A stretch of DNA of 64,000 bases. Source: Mycobacterium sp. GTDB lineage: Bacteria > Actinomycetota > Actinomycetes > Mycobacteriales > Mycobacteriaceae. Where the stretch lies: contig NZ_JASBVP010000006.1 in assembly GCF_029961025.1 (NCBI RefSeq), forward strand, positions 1 to 64,000, written 5' to 3'. The notes under the pieces were generated by a model, which was not told where the DNA came from, made no database searches, and was given only the letters and a program-made list of their open reading frames with translations. Each line of letters begins with the position of its first letter. Within the stretch, counting starts at the first letter, position 1. A program made the translations under genes and the position numbers. This document shows positions 40,404 through 49,066 of this stretch, one piece after another.

Positions 40404-41078
40404 ATGAGCCAACAGGAGCCGCAGGAGCCGACCGGCTTTCTGTACCCGTTCATCGACGCGCAGGAAGACGATGCCGGCCCGCTGCTGACCGACTTGGCCA
40501 CGTCGGCGCAGGCAAAGGCGGCCGAAAGCCTGGCGCTGCGGCGCTCCACGCTGGCAGCCAACGCCGAACTGCTGGGCCGGGCCGCCGCCGAGATGGCATG
40601 CCGTTTCGCGGCGGGCGGACGGCTGTTCACCTTCGGCAACGGCGGCAGCTGCACGGATTGCACGACGGTGGCCAGACTGTTCGCCCGGCCTCCGATCGGC
40701 AGGCCGCTGCCGGCCTGGTCGTTGACGGCCGATCAGGCGATCCTGACCGCACTCGGCAACGACGTGGGCTACGAGCTGGTGTTCGCCCGCCAGTTGATCG
40801 CTCGCGCGAAGGCGGGCGATATCGCGATCGCCATGTCCACCAGTGGCAACTCACCGAACCTGATCACCGCGCTGCGCGAGGCCCGCCATCGGGGCATGTA
40901 CACCATCGGCTTCGCCGGATACGACGGTGGGGCGTTCGCCGATAACCCGGACGTTGACGCCTGCTTCATCGTGCGGTCGCAAAGCGTGCACCGCATCCAG
41001 GAAGCGCAAGCGCTGCTGGGCTATGAGCTCTGGCTGGCGGTGCAGAAACTCGACGAACGGCAGGGAGCGGTGGTGTGA
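40404..41078 (+). CDS. SIS-domain protein, GmhA-like, in the hyp operon
   Basis: A 224-residue phosphosugar-isomerase-fold protein: ACRFAAGGRLFTFGNGGSCTD, then AKAGDIAIAMSTSGNSPNLITAL, the two classical SIS loops that bind sugar phosphate in sedoheptulose-7-phosphate isomerase (GmhA). It ends with RIQEAQALLGYELWLAVQKL. No lipopolysaccharide heptose genes are near; the operon is hydrogenase maturation, so a role there or in sugar-phosphate sensing is inferred. ATG 40404 overlaps a mini-ORF by ATGA, and its stop overlaps hypE by GTGA. Confidence 0.85.
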   Translation: MSQQEPQEPTGFLYPFIDAQEDDAGPLLTDLATSAQAKAAESLALRRSTLAANAELLGRAAAEMACRFAAGGRLFTFGNGGSCTDCTTVARLFARPPIGRPLPAWSLTADQAILTALGNDVGYELVFARQLIARAKAGDIAIAMSTSGNSPNLITALREARHRGMYTIGFAGYDGGAFADNPDVDACFIVRSQSVHRIQEAQALLGYELWLAVQKLDERQGAVV

Positions 41079-42190
41079 TCGGTAGGCCGGCAGGTGAATA
41101 CCTCTCGTCGGGCCCGAGATTCGACGAGGACCAGGTGATTGAGCGCATCGAATCGTTCCGCCGGCGCCGTCCCCGGCTGCTTGACGACCACGTGACCCTG
41201 GCGCACGGGGCCGGCGGCAAAGCCTCGGCGGCCCTAGTCGACGCGGTGTTCCTGGAGGCCTTCCGTAACCCGGTTCTGGAGTCGCTGGGCGACAGCGCCG
41301 TCCTCGGGTTACCGAGCGGTGAGCGGATGGCGATCTCCACCGATTCATTTGTGGTGCAGCCCAGGCGTTTTCCCGGAGGTTCGATAGGCGAACTCGCCGT
41401 TCACGGCACGGCCAACGACCTCGCCGTCGTCGGTGCTGTTCCGCAATGGATTTCGGCTGCGTTCGTACTCGAAGAAGGCTTTCCGATCGCGGAGCTGAAA
41501 GACATCGTCGCCGACATGGCGGCGGCAGCCGCGCAAGCCGGTGTGCAGATCGTCACCGGTGACACCAAGGTGGTGCCCAGGGGTGCCGCCGACGGGGTGT
41601 TCATCACCACCACCGGGGCCGGTGTCATTCCCGAGGGACGCCGGCTGTCCGCGGGGTCGGTGCGTGCCGGTGACAGGGTGTTGTTGAGTGGGTCGATGGG
41701 CGATCACGGGATGGCGGTGATGTTGGCCCGGGGTGATTTGGCCCTGGAAGCCGACATCTGCTCCGACACCGCCTCGGTGAGTCCGCTGGTCGAAGCGCTG
41801 CTGGCGGCGGCACCGTCCACCCGTTGGCTGCGGGACCCCACCCGCGGTGGGGTGGGCACCGTGTGTAACGAACTGGCCCGGGCATGCGGCCTGGGGGTGG
41901 TGCTCGATGAGACCCGGCTCCCGGTGCACCCGATGGTCGGCGGTGCGTGTGAGCTGCTCGGTATCGACCCGCTCTACGTCGCCAACGAAGGCAAGGTCCT
42001 GGCCGTGGTGGCACCGGAGGAGGCCGAGGCCGCGTTGGCCGCGTTGCGGTCGCACCCGTTGGGTGCGGATGCGGCCGAGATCGGGGAGATCGTCGCCGAG
42101 CCCGCGGAAACCGTCGTGGTGCGCACCGGGTTCGGGGGAACCCGGATCGTCGACATGCTCGTCGGCGATCCGCTGCCGCGGATCTGCTAA
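41075..42190 (+). CDS. hypE: Carbamoyl dehydratase HypE (hydrogenase maturation)
   Basis: A 371-residue HypE, which accepts the carbamoyl group from HypF on its C-terminal cysteine and dehydrates it to thiocyanate. The required C-terminus PRIC is present. The PurM-like ATP fold shows LAHGAGGKASAAL, GDSAVLGLPSGERMAISTDS, FVVQPRRFPGGSIGELAVHG and TRGGVGTVCNELAR. GTG 41075 overlaps the SIS gene stop. hypC follows after 18 bases. It is intact and probably functional. Confidence 0.96.
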   Translation: MIGRPAGEYLSSGPRFDEDQVIERIESFRRRRPRLLDDHVTLAHGAGGKASAALVDAVFLEAFRNPVLESLGDSAVLGLPSGERMAISTDSFVVQPRRFPGGSIGELAVHGTANDLAVVGAVPQWISAAFVLEEGFPIAELKDIVADMAAAAAQAGVQIVTGDTKVVPRGAADGVFITTTGAGVIPEGRRLSAGSVRAGDRVLLSGSMGDHGMAVMLARGDLALEADICSDTASVSPLVEALLAAAPSTRWLRDPTRGGVGTVCNELARACGLGVVLDETRLPVHPMVGGACELLGIDPLYVANEGKVLAVVAPEEAEAALAALRSHPLGADAAEIGEIVAEPAETVVVRTGFGGTRIVDMLVGDPLPRIC

Positions 42191-42208
42191 GAGAGGGAGT
42201 GGCCGCAC

Positions 42209-42481
42209 ATGTGTCTGGGGATTCCGGGGCGAATCGTCGAGATCGTCGATCCGGAAAACTATTTGGCGAAGGTCGATGTCAGTGGTGTGCAGCGCACCAT
42301 CAGCGTGCGACTGCTGGAAGACGACATGCCCCAACCCGACGACTGGGTGCTGGTGCACGTCGGCTTCGCGATGGCCAAGATCGACGAGACTGAAGCGTTG
42401 CTGACGTTGGCCGCGGTCCAAAAACTCGGGGATGCCTACACCACCGAGATGGAGGCCTTCGACTCGTCCGCCATCGTTTAG
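42209..42481 (+). CDS. hypC: Hydrogenase chaperone HypC
   Basis: A 90-residue HypC/HupF protein beginning MCLGIPGRIVEIV, with the essential Cys2. It holds the Fe(CN)2CO precursor with HypD and delivers it to the hydrogenase large subunit. The body reads VSGVQRTISVRLLEDDMPQPDDWVLVHVGFAMAKID, typical of the family. A ribosome site AGAGGGAG precedes the ATG. It sits between hypE and hypD in the operon. Confidence 0.95.
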   Translation: MCLGIPGRIVEIVDPENYLAKVDVSGVQRTISVRLLEDDMPQPDDWVLVHVGFAMAKIDETEALLTLAAVQKLGDAYTTEMEAFDSSAIV

Positions 42482-42499
42482 CGCGAAAAGGAAACAGAC

Positions 42500-43639
42500 A
42501 TGAAATTCGTTGACGAGTTCCGTGATCCGGCGGCGGCCCGCAAACTGCTGGTGGCCATCGGGAACCTGGCCGGTGGTGGCGGCGAGCACTTCAAGTTCAT
42601 GGAAGTGTGTGGCGGGCACACCCACACCATCTACCGCCACGGCATTGAGCACCTACTGCCCGAGAATGTCGAACTGGTACACGGCCCGGGGTGCCCGGTA
42701 TGCGTGATCCCGATGGGCCGCATCGATGACGCCATGTGGCTGGCCGGGCAACCCGGCATGATCTTCACCTGCTTCGGCGACATGATGCGGGTACCCGGCT
42801 CCAACGGAAACCTGCTGGACGCCAAGGCCCGCGGCGCCGACGTGCGATTCGTCTACTCGCCGCTGGACGCGCTGAAGATCGCCGTCGACAATCCGGACAA
42901 GCAGGTGGTGTTTTTCGCAGTCGGTTTCGAGACCACCGCGCCGTCGACCGCGGTGACGCTGGTGCGGGCCCGCGATCTGGGCCTGGCCAATTTCAGCGTG
43001 TTCTGCAACCACGTCACGATCATTCCGCCGATCAAGGCCATCCTGGATTCACCGGACCTGCGGCTGTCGGGTTTCATCGGACCCGGGCACGTCTCCACGG
43101 TGGTCGGTATCCGGCCGTACCGGTTCGTGCCGGAAGTCTACGGAAAGCCACTGGTGGTCTCCGGCTTTGAACCGCTGGACATCTTGGCGTCGGTGGCGAT
43201 GCTGCTGAGCCAGATCCGCGAGGGCCGCTGCCAGGTGGAGAACCAGTACAAGCGGGTGGTGCCCGAGAACGGCAACCCCGCGGCGCTGGCGTTGATGGGC
43301 AAGGTGTTCGCGCTGCGCCCGCACTTCGAATGGCGTGGACTGGGTTTCATCTCGCAGAGCGCGCTGCGGCTGCACGACGACTTCGCCGAGTTTGACGCCG
43401 AGCTGCGTTACCAGATGCCCGGCGTGCGGGTCGCCGACCCGAAGGCCTGCCAGTGCGGCGAGGTGCTCAAGGGTGTTCTCAAGCCCTGGGAATGCAAGGT
43501 TTTCGGAACCGCATGCACCCCGGAGACCCCGATCGGCACGTGCATGGTGTCTCCCGAGGGCGCCTGCGCGGCCTACTACAACTTCGGGCGGATGCACCGC
43601 GACGCCGCCAAGCTGGTGGGTTCCGCCGGGCGGGCCTGA
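42500..43639 (+). CDS. hypD: Hydrogenase formation protein HypD
   Basis: A 379-residue iron-sulfur protein that assembles Fe(CN)2CO with HypC and HypE. Conserved cysteine motifs are present: VCGGHTHTIYRHG, VHGPGCPVCVIP, and the cluster region CKVFGTACTPETPIGTCMVSPEGACAAYY. The active segment FFAVGFETTAPSTAV is also intact. It is preceded by AAAAGGA. The next gene starts two bases after its stop. HypA and HypB (nickel insertion) are not in the window. Confidence 0.96.
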   Translation: MKFVDEFRDPAAARKLLVAIGNLAGGGGEHFKFMEVCGGHTHTIYRHGIEHLLPENVELVHGPGCPVCVIPMGRIDDAMWLAGQPGMIFTCFGDMMRVPGSNGNLLDAKARGADVRFVYSPLDALKIAVDNPDKQVVFFAVGFETTAPSTAVTLVRARDLGLANFSVFCNHVTIIPPIKAILDSPDLRLSGFIGPGHVSTVVGIRPYRFVPEVYGKPLVVSGFEPLDILASVAMLLSQIREGRCQVENQYKRVVPENGNPAALALMGKVFALRPHFEWRGLGFISQSALRLHDDFAEFDAELRYQMPGVRVADPKACQCGEVLKGVLKPWECKVFGTACTPETPIGTCMVSPEGACAAYYNFGRMHRDAAKLVGSAGRA

Positions 43640-43641
43640 CG

Positions 43642-44397
43642 GTGGCGCTGGCGACCGTCGACCAGTGGGCCGCGCAGGGCGCGGAGATGTTCGCCCGCTA
43701 CGCGTACGCCCCTAACGCGCTGGGTTTTTGCGGTCCGCCGCTGGGCGCGACGTTGCGCGACGGGTCGGTGGAGGAGGTGCGCAGCGCGGCGCGGAAGTTT
43801 TCCGGCGCCTGGCCCTATCTGCAGGTGCTCTCGAAAATGACCGGGATCGCCGATCCGCTGGATTACCGGATCGTCGAATCGTACTGGCTCGGTGGTGGTG
43901 TCGGCGCCGACCTCGACGCGAGCGCGTTCCTCGATGAGTTGTTGGCCATCATCGGGCCGCAGGCGGGCCGCTACTGGTCGCATCTGACACCGGATTTGGC
44001 AAGGGAAGCGGCCGCCAACCACTGTTTTCATGTGTTCGGGGTGTATCCATGGTCGCGGCTGCTGGGCCGCGGACTCGGCGAGCACCCGCTCAGAGTTCTT
44101 GATAGCTGTCGGATCACTTGGGGTACAGTGCTTTCCCGCAATAAAGACAATGTCACGGTGTCCTGCCGCCGGTTGATCTGGGATGGTCGCCGCCTGGGGC
44201 TGTCCGAACCCGAGAACCGCCAACTGGAAGTGTGGGTCGACGGCTACAGCGCGGTTCCCGACGTGGCCGTGGGTGACCAGGTTGCCGTCCACTGGAGCCG
44301 GATCTGCGGTCGGCTGCATCCCCGGCAGATCCGGGCCCTCGCCGAGGCCACCTTCCGCCAAGTGCAGGTGACCAACCGGCGCCTGGCGCACTCCTAG
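43642..44397 (+). CDS. Hydrogenase-associated protein, probably DUF6390
   Basis: A 251-residue soluble protein starting at GTG 43642, two bases after hypD. Early residues FARYAYAPNALGFCGPP match what I remember of the DUF6390 family found in actinobacterial hydrogenase loci. Other notable parts are YRIVESYWLGGG, HCFHVFGVYPWSRLLGRG and VSCRRLIWDGRRLGL. No catalytic motif is obvious; the conserved Cys/His in FCGPP and NHCFHVF could bind metal. It is the last gene of the hyp run. It may be a maturation or delivery factor specific to this hydrogenase type, by context only. Confidence 0.75.
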   Translation: MALATVDQWAAQGAEMFARYAYAPNALGFCGPPLGATLRDGSVEEVRSAARKFSGAWPYLQVLSKMTGIADPLDYRIVESYWLGGGVGADLDASAFLDELLAIIGPQAGRYWSHLTPDLAREAAANHCFHVFGVYPWSRLLGRGLGEHPLRVLDSCRITWGTVLSRNKDNVTVSCRRLIWDGRRLGLSEPENRQLEVWVDGYSAVPDVAVGDQVAVHWSRICGRLHPRQIRALAEATFRQVQVTNRRLAHS

Positions 44398-44402
44398 ACG
44401 CT

Positions 44403-46139
44403 TCAGTCGAGGATTCTGCGGGCGACATTGGTGCTGACGAGGTCCAGCAGCTCGTCACCGCGACCGGCCAGTATGGTGCGAATTGCATACAGTGAGAAGC
44501 CCTTTGCCTGCTCGGCGGTGATAACCGGCGGGATTGTGAGCTCTTGGCGCGCGGTGACGACATCGACAACCGCCGGCCCCTCCCAGCTGAAAGCAGCGCT
44601 CAAAGCGGCCGGGAGGTCTCCGGGGTTTTCGACGTGCCGGCCGAATAGGCCCATCGCCTCGGCTACCGCGGCGAAGTCGATGGGGCTCAACTCGGTACCG
44701 AAGTTGACGATCCCGGCTGCTTTCATCTCCAGTTCGACGAAGCTCAGCGACGAGTTGTTAAAGACGATCACCTTCACCGGAAGCTTGTTTTGTATCAGGG
44801 TGGCTAACTCGCCGAACAGCATTGTCAGCCCGCCGTCACCGGCCAGGGCTACTACCTGGCGACCGCGATCGGCGGTCTGGGCGCCGATGGCGTGCGGCAA
44901 CGCCCCGGCCATGCTGCCGTGGGTTGCCGATCCGATCAGCCGCCTGCACCCGTTCATGGTCAAATAACGCGCCGCCCAAATGGTGGGCGTGCCGACATCG
45001 TAGGTGAACACCGCGTTTTCGTCAGCCAATCGATCCGCGAGGCGGGCGACGTACTCCGGTCGAATCGGTGTGCGGTTGCGGTCGTTGACCGCCAGATCGT
45101 CCAGCGACTTGCGGGTCTTGCGGTAGTGCCGAAGCGCCCGGTCTAGGTGATCGCTGTTGAGATTGCGCGCCAGCAGCGGGCGCAACACGGCGAGGGTGTC
45201 TTTCACGGTGCCCACCAAGCCGAGATCCACCGGGGCCCGTCGACCGATGTGGCTGCCGCGAATATCGACCTGAATGATCCGGGCACGGTCGGGATAAAAC
45301 TGGCGATACGGAAAGTCGGTGCCGAGCATCAGCAGCACCTCGGCCTCCCGGATGGCTTTGTATCCCGAAGTGAATCCCAGCAGACCGGTCATGCCGACGT
45401 CATATGCGTTGTCGTATTCGATGAATTCCTTGCCGCGCAGTGTATGCACTATGGGTGCCTGCAACGTCGCGGCCGTGCTCACCAATTCGTCGTGAGCCCC
45501 CGCGCATCCGGCTCCCCCGAGGATGGTGATCCGGGTGTGCGCGTTGAGGATGTCGGCGGCCTGACGCAGCGACGCGTCGTCGGGGCGCATGACCGAACGG
45601 GCGGGAGAGACCGGCCGGATTTCCCAGCCCGGCTCACCCAAACGGCTTCCGAAGACTTCGCCGGGGATCACCACCACGGCCACCCCGCACTCCTCGACGG
45701 CCGTGCGCATCGCGATCTGCACTATGCGCGGCATCGTCTCGGGGCTGCTGACCAGCTCGCAGTAGACGCTGCACTCGCGAAACAGCTCTTGAGGATGTGT
45801 CTCCTGGAAATAGCCCGAGCCGATCTCGGCCAGCGGAATGTGCGCCGCGATTGCCAGCACCGGAACCCGGGTCCGCTGCGCGTCGAACAAACCGTTGATC
45901 AGATGCAGATTGCCCGGGCCGCAGCTGCCTGCACACACCGCCAGCCGGCCGGTTAACGTCGCATCGGCGGCAGCGGCGAATGCCGCCGCCTCTTCATGAC
46001 GCACAAGTTCCCAGCTGATTTCCCCAGAACGGCGAATGGCATCGGTAAAACCATTGAGGCTGTCTCCTGGGAGACCGTAAACACGTTGCACCCCATTGGA
46101 TTTCAAGATATCGATGAGGTGCTGTGCTACGGTGGCCAT
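44403..46139 (-). CDS. poxB: Pyruvate dehydrogenase (quinone)/pyruvate oxidase-type ThDP enzyme
   Basis: A 578-residue thiamine-diphosphate enzyme of the pyruvate oxidase family. The catalytic glutamate is in LVRHEEAAAFAAAADA, a central FAD-type domain follows, and the ThDP/Mg motif GDGGLTMLFGELATLIQNK...NNSSL is near residue 440. PoxB oxidises pyruvate to acetate and CO2 and passes electrons to quinone; acetolactate synthase is less likely given the distinct ilvB at 50959. It lies 9 bases after the malic enzyme gene, so malate to pyruvate to acetate could be one unit. It converges on the hyp operon. Confidence 0.85.
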   Translation of the reverse strand: MATVAQHLIDILKSNGVQRVYGLPGDSLNGFTDAIRRSGEISWELVRHEEAAAFAAAADATLTGRLAVCAGSCGPGNLHLINGLFDAQRTRVPVLAIAAHIPLAEIGSGYFQETHPQELFRECSVYCELVSSPETMPRIVQIAMRTAVEECGVAVVVIPGEVFGSRLGEPGWEIRPVSPARSVMRPDDASLRQAADILNAHTRITILGGAGCAGAHDELVSTAATLQAPIVHTLRGKEFIEYDNAYDVGMTGLLGFTSGYKAIREAEVLLMLGTDFPYRQFYPDRARIIQVDIRGSHIGRRAPVDLGLVGTVKDTLAVLRPLLARNLNSDHLDRALRHYRKTRKSLDDLAVNDRNRTPIRPEYVARLADRLADENAVFTYDVGTPTIWAARYLTMNGCRRLIGSATHGSMAGALPHAIGAQTADRGRQVVALAGDGGLTMLFGELATLIQNKLPVKVIVFNNSSLSFVELEMKAAGIVNFGTELSPIDFAAVAEAMGLFGRHVENPGDLPAALSAAFSWEGPAVVDVVTARQELTIPPVITAEQAKGFSLYAIRTILAGRGDELLDLVSTNVARRILD

Positions 46140-46148
46140 ACGCCCTCC

Positions 46149-47795
46149 CTAATCGTATTTGGGTACCCACATGGCATCGAGAATGGATTGCACGATGTTC
46201 TCGTGGATTTTTGTGGCTATCCCCTCGTCGACCGCGGCCCGATAGACCGCTTCGGCGACGATAGCCGACACCGCCCGCAGGTTCTGCACGCCGGGCAGCA
46301 ACGAGCCTCCCGGTAATGTCGGATTAGCCTGCTGTGCAATGGATTTAGCTGCCGCATCGAGCATCCCTTTGGTGACCCGGCGGGCACCGGCCACGATGAC
46401 ACCCAGCCCCAGACCGGGAAATACCAATGCGTTGTTCGCCTGCCCGATAACGTAGGTCGTGCCGCGGTATTGCACGAGCGGAACGGGGCTGCCGGTTGCG
46501 ATCAGCGCCTTGCCGTCCGACCAGGCCAACACATCGGCCGGGGTCGCTTCCATATGCGACGTGGGATTGGACAGCGGGAAGATCAGCGGCCGCTCGGTCG
46601 CGGCCGCCATCGCCTGGATCACCTCACGGGTGAACGCGCCGTAGACCGTTGAGCAACCGATCAGGATGGTCGGTGCGGCGAGTTTGATGGCATCGAGCAG
46701 TCCGACGCCGGGAACCGTGTCAAGTCCTAGCAGCTCCCGGTTCTTGGCGTAGGGACGCTGAAAATCGCGCAAGCCGTCCATGTCGTCGAACAACAACCCC
46801 TGCTTGTCGACGGGCCAGATCTGTGCGTAGGCCTGCTGCAGGGTAGCGCCGTCGGCCACCATCGCGTCGCGGATCTGATCGGCGACACCGATGCCGGCGG
46901 TGCCGGCGCCGAAGATGACCACCTTTTGGTCGCGCAACGGGATCCGGGTAACTCTGGTTGCGCTGTATATGGCCGCCATCACGACAGCGCCGGTGCCCTG
47001 CACGTCGTCGTTGAACACGCAGTACTGCGATGAGTAGCGATCCAGAATGGCGCGAGCATTCTTCGGCCCGAAGTCCTCGAAATGCAGCATTGCGTGCGGG
47101 AACAGCCGGTGGGCCGTCTCGATATAGCGATGGATGAACTCTTCATAATCGGCCCCCCGACGGCGAGCGTGGCGGTTGCCCAAATAGAACGGATCCTGCA
47201 GCAGTTGCTCGTTATCGGTGCCGACGTCGAGTACGGCCGGGATGGCGCGGCACGGATCGATGCCGCCTCCGGCGGTGAACAGCGCCAACTTGGCGACGGA
47301 GATTTGGATGCCGCCGACTCCCCAGTCACCGATGCCCAGGATCGCTTCGGCATCGGTGCACACAATCAGATCGACGTCGTCGGGACCGAGTCCGAATGTC
47401 TGAAACGATTCCGCGATTTCATCCGGGTGGTCGATCGACAAGAACAGTCCCCGCTGCCCGCGATACTCATCGGAGAAACGCTGGATCGCCTCGCCGACGG
47501 TGGGTGTGTACACGATCGGCATCAACTCGGCCAAATGCTCGGTGAGCACCTTGAAGTACAGCACTTGGTTGCGGTAATGCAGCTGATCCAAAAGCAGATT
47601 ACGGCCCAGATCGGTTGCCATGCTTTGCAACTGATACCACACGCGTTCCGCCTGCTGCTCCAGGGTGAGAACTGCAGGCGGAAGCCGTCCGGTCAACCCC
47701 AATTTGCGACGCTGCTCGTGGGTGAATCCAACCCCCCGATTGAGGCTCGGGGTGGCCATCGCAACCGGAATTCGTGGCACCACGGTATCGGGCAT
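46149..47795 (-). CDS. mez: NAD-dependent malic enzyme
   Basis: From ATG 47795, preceded by GAAGGACACC, a 548-residue enzyme, the length I recall for M. tuberculosis Mez. It decarboxylates malate to pyruvate. The metal/substrate region is MPIVYTPTVGEAIQRFSDEYRGQRGLFLS, and the nucleotide fold shows VVIFGAGTAGIGVADQI. The C-terminal signature region SNPTSHMEATPADVLAWSDGKALIATGSP is typical of malic enzymes. The frame continues upstream to 48119 but is not homologous there. It is co-directional with poxB just downstream. Confidence 0.94.
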   Translation of the reverse strand: MPDTVVPRIPVAMATPSLNRGVGFTHEQRRKLGLTGRLPPAVLTLEQQAERVWYQLQSMATDLGRNLLLDQLHYRNQVLYFKVLTEHLAELMPIVYTPTVGEAIQRFSDEYRGQRGLFLSIDHPDEIAESFQTFGLGPDDVDLIVCTDAEAILGIGDWGVGGIQISVAKLALFTAGGGIDPCRAIPAVLDVGTDNEQLLQDPFYLGNRHARRRGADYEEFIHRYIETAHRLFPHAMLHFEDFGPKNARAILDRYSSQYCVFNDDVQGTGAVVMAAIYSATRVTRIPLRDQKVVIFGAGTAGIGVADQIRDAMVADGATLQQAYAQIWPVDKQGLLFDDMDGLRDFQRPYAKNRELLGLDTVPGVGLLDAIKLAAPTILIGCSTVYGAFTREVIQAMAAATERPLIFPLSNPTSHMEATPADVLAWSDGKALIATGSPVPLVQYRGTTYVIGQANNALVFPGLGLGVIVAGARRVTKGMLDAAAKSIAQQANPTLPGGSLLPGVQNLRAVSAIVAEAVYRAAVDEGIATKIHENIVQSILDAMWVPKYD

Positions 47796-47931
47796 AGGTG
47801 TCCTTCGCAGGGTCGGGTTCGCGCTTGGGGACGTCGACACCATAGCGCGACCGGGTCCGCCGCTGCCGCGGCCGAACGAAAGGGCAAAGCCGGGGCAGCC
47901 TTGAGCCTCGCCGCGTGACCCGCGCCACCGC

Positions 47932-49053
47932 TCAGGTTTTGTCCTCGTTGTTGCGGGGGAAGCCCCCACCCTGCGGGAACAGCGGGAACACCACGTCATC
48001 GAACTTGGTGGCGTCACCGTCGGTTCTGTTGACCGTTGCACCCCAGACGTTTCCGTCCGGAGCCATCCGCAACGCCCAGGCGTGGCCGTGGGTCTTCTGG
48101 CGGACCACGTCGGGTTCACCGGTGACCGCCCCCGACGCCGGGGCGAGATGCACCGCCACCGTCTGCATGGGGTTGATCAGGTTGATCAGCACGGTGCCGT
48201 CCAGGGCCGCGCAGCCGGCCACCCCGGGTTTGTCCGGCCAGGTCCAGACGGTGGAAACCTGCGATTCCCGGGTGATGCGCTGCAACCGGTCGGCGCTGGG
48301 AGCGCGGTCGAGCACATACAGCGAGCCGTCGACCGGGTCTTTACACAGCCCGCCGCCGGGGCCGATGCCGGTGAGCGCCGTCGTCGGCGGCGCCTGGTTG
48401 AGGGTGGTGGGTTGTTCGATCCGGATCACCTTGCCCGCCAGTGATCCCGGGTCGGCGGCCATCGCCGGGTTGCCGGCATCGCCGGTCAGCACCACCAGTG
48501 TGGTGCGGCTGGTGAAAAGCAGCGCACCGGTGTTCCCGGTGGCACCTTTGGGGATGCCGGTCAGGATGTCCTTCGGGACGTCGCCGTCGGCGACGCGGAC
48601 CACCCGGTTGTCGCTGGGCGTGCTGATGTAGGCGTACATCAGGCGGTCTTGCGAATAGGTGGGCGACAGCACGATGTCCATCAGCCCGCCGTCCCCGGAC
48701 GGGTCGACCGGGATGACCGTCTTGACCTTCGGCTCGGCGTTGAGGGAGACCTCCTTGACCGCGCCGGTGACGCGCTCGGCGACCAGCGCGGATTTGCTGT
48801 CGGGCAGCATGATCAGGCCGCTGGTGCTCTCCAGACAGCCCTGCATCACGCCCGGGGCCGGGCAGACCTTCGGAAACGGCTTGGCGGGCAATGGCGGCGG
48901 CGGAGGGGGCGACGAGCTGGGCGGCGCCATCAGCTTCGGTTCGGTGGTGAAGGGTTGCGACTGGGCGTTGTTGAACCGTGCACAGCCGCTCGCCGCGAGC
49001 AGCACGGCGCACAGCCCAGCGATCCCGCACCGCACCGACCGCCGTCTTCGCAT
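47932..49053 (-). CDS. lppZ: Lipoprotein LppZ, sugar/sorbosone dehydrogenase-like propeller
   Basis: From ATG 49053 a 373-residue exported lipoprotein, the same length as M. tuberculosis LppZ (Rv3006). The signal peptide ends in the lipobox LLAASGC, followed by a proline-rich linker. The body resembles PQQ-dependent sugar dehydrogenase propellers (GLMDIVLSPTYSQDRLMYAY, LVVLTGDAGNPAMAADPGSLAGKVIRI, GLCKDPVDGSLYVLD). Enzymatic activity is unproven. It marks the return to the conserved backbone after the island. It is divergent from doxX with mirror-image TACCCT -10 boxes. Confidence 0.93.
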   Translation of the reverse strand: MRRRRSVRCGIAGLCAVLLAASGCARFNNAQSQPFTTEPKLMAPPSSSPPPPPPLPAKPFPKVCPAPGVMQGCLESTSGLIMLPDSKSALVAERVTGAVKEVSLNAEPKVKTVIPVDPSGDGGLMDIVLSPTYSQDRLMYAYISTPSDNRVVRVADGDVPKDILTGIPKGATGNTGALLFTSRTTLVVLTGDAGNPAMAADPGSLAGKVIRIEQPTTLNQAPPTTALTGIGPGGGLCKDPVDGSLYVLDRAPSADRLQRITRESQVSTVWTWPDKPGVAGCAALDGTVLINLINPMQTVAVHLAPASGAVTGEPDVVRQKTHGHAWALRMAPDGNVWGATVNRTDGDATKFDDVVFPLFPQGGGFPRNNEDKT

Positions 49054-49060
49054 AGCTGTC

Positions 49061-49066
49061 AGGGTA
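49061..49066 (-). promoter_or_regulatory. -10 box TACCCT for lppZ, leaderless-type
   Basis: On the minus strand TACCCT lies 7 bases before ATG 49053. The same hexamer at the same spacing precedes the divergent doxX gene. Confidence 0.5.

Noticed and set aside
44403..46139. Second acetolactate synthase
   Set aside because: Sequence features and the neighbouring malic enzyme fit pyruvate oxidase/dehydrogenase (quinone) better, and a complete ilvBN pair exists at 50959.
47796..48119. N-terminal extension of the malic enzyme
   Set aside because: The extra 108 codons overlap the lppZ 3' end antisense and are not family-like; ATG 47795 has a ribosome site and gives the normal 548 residues.
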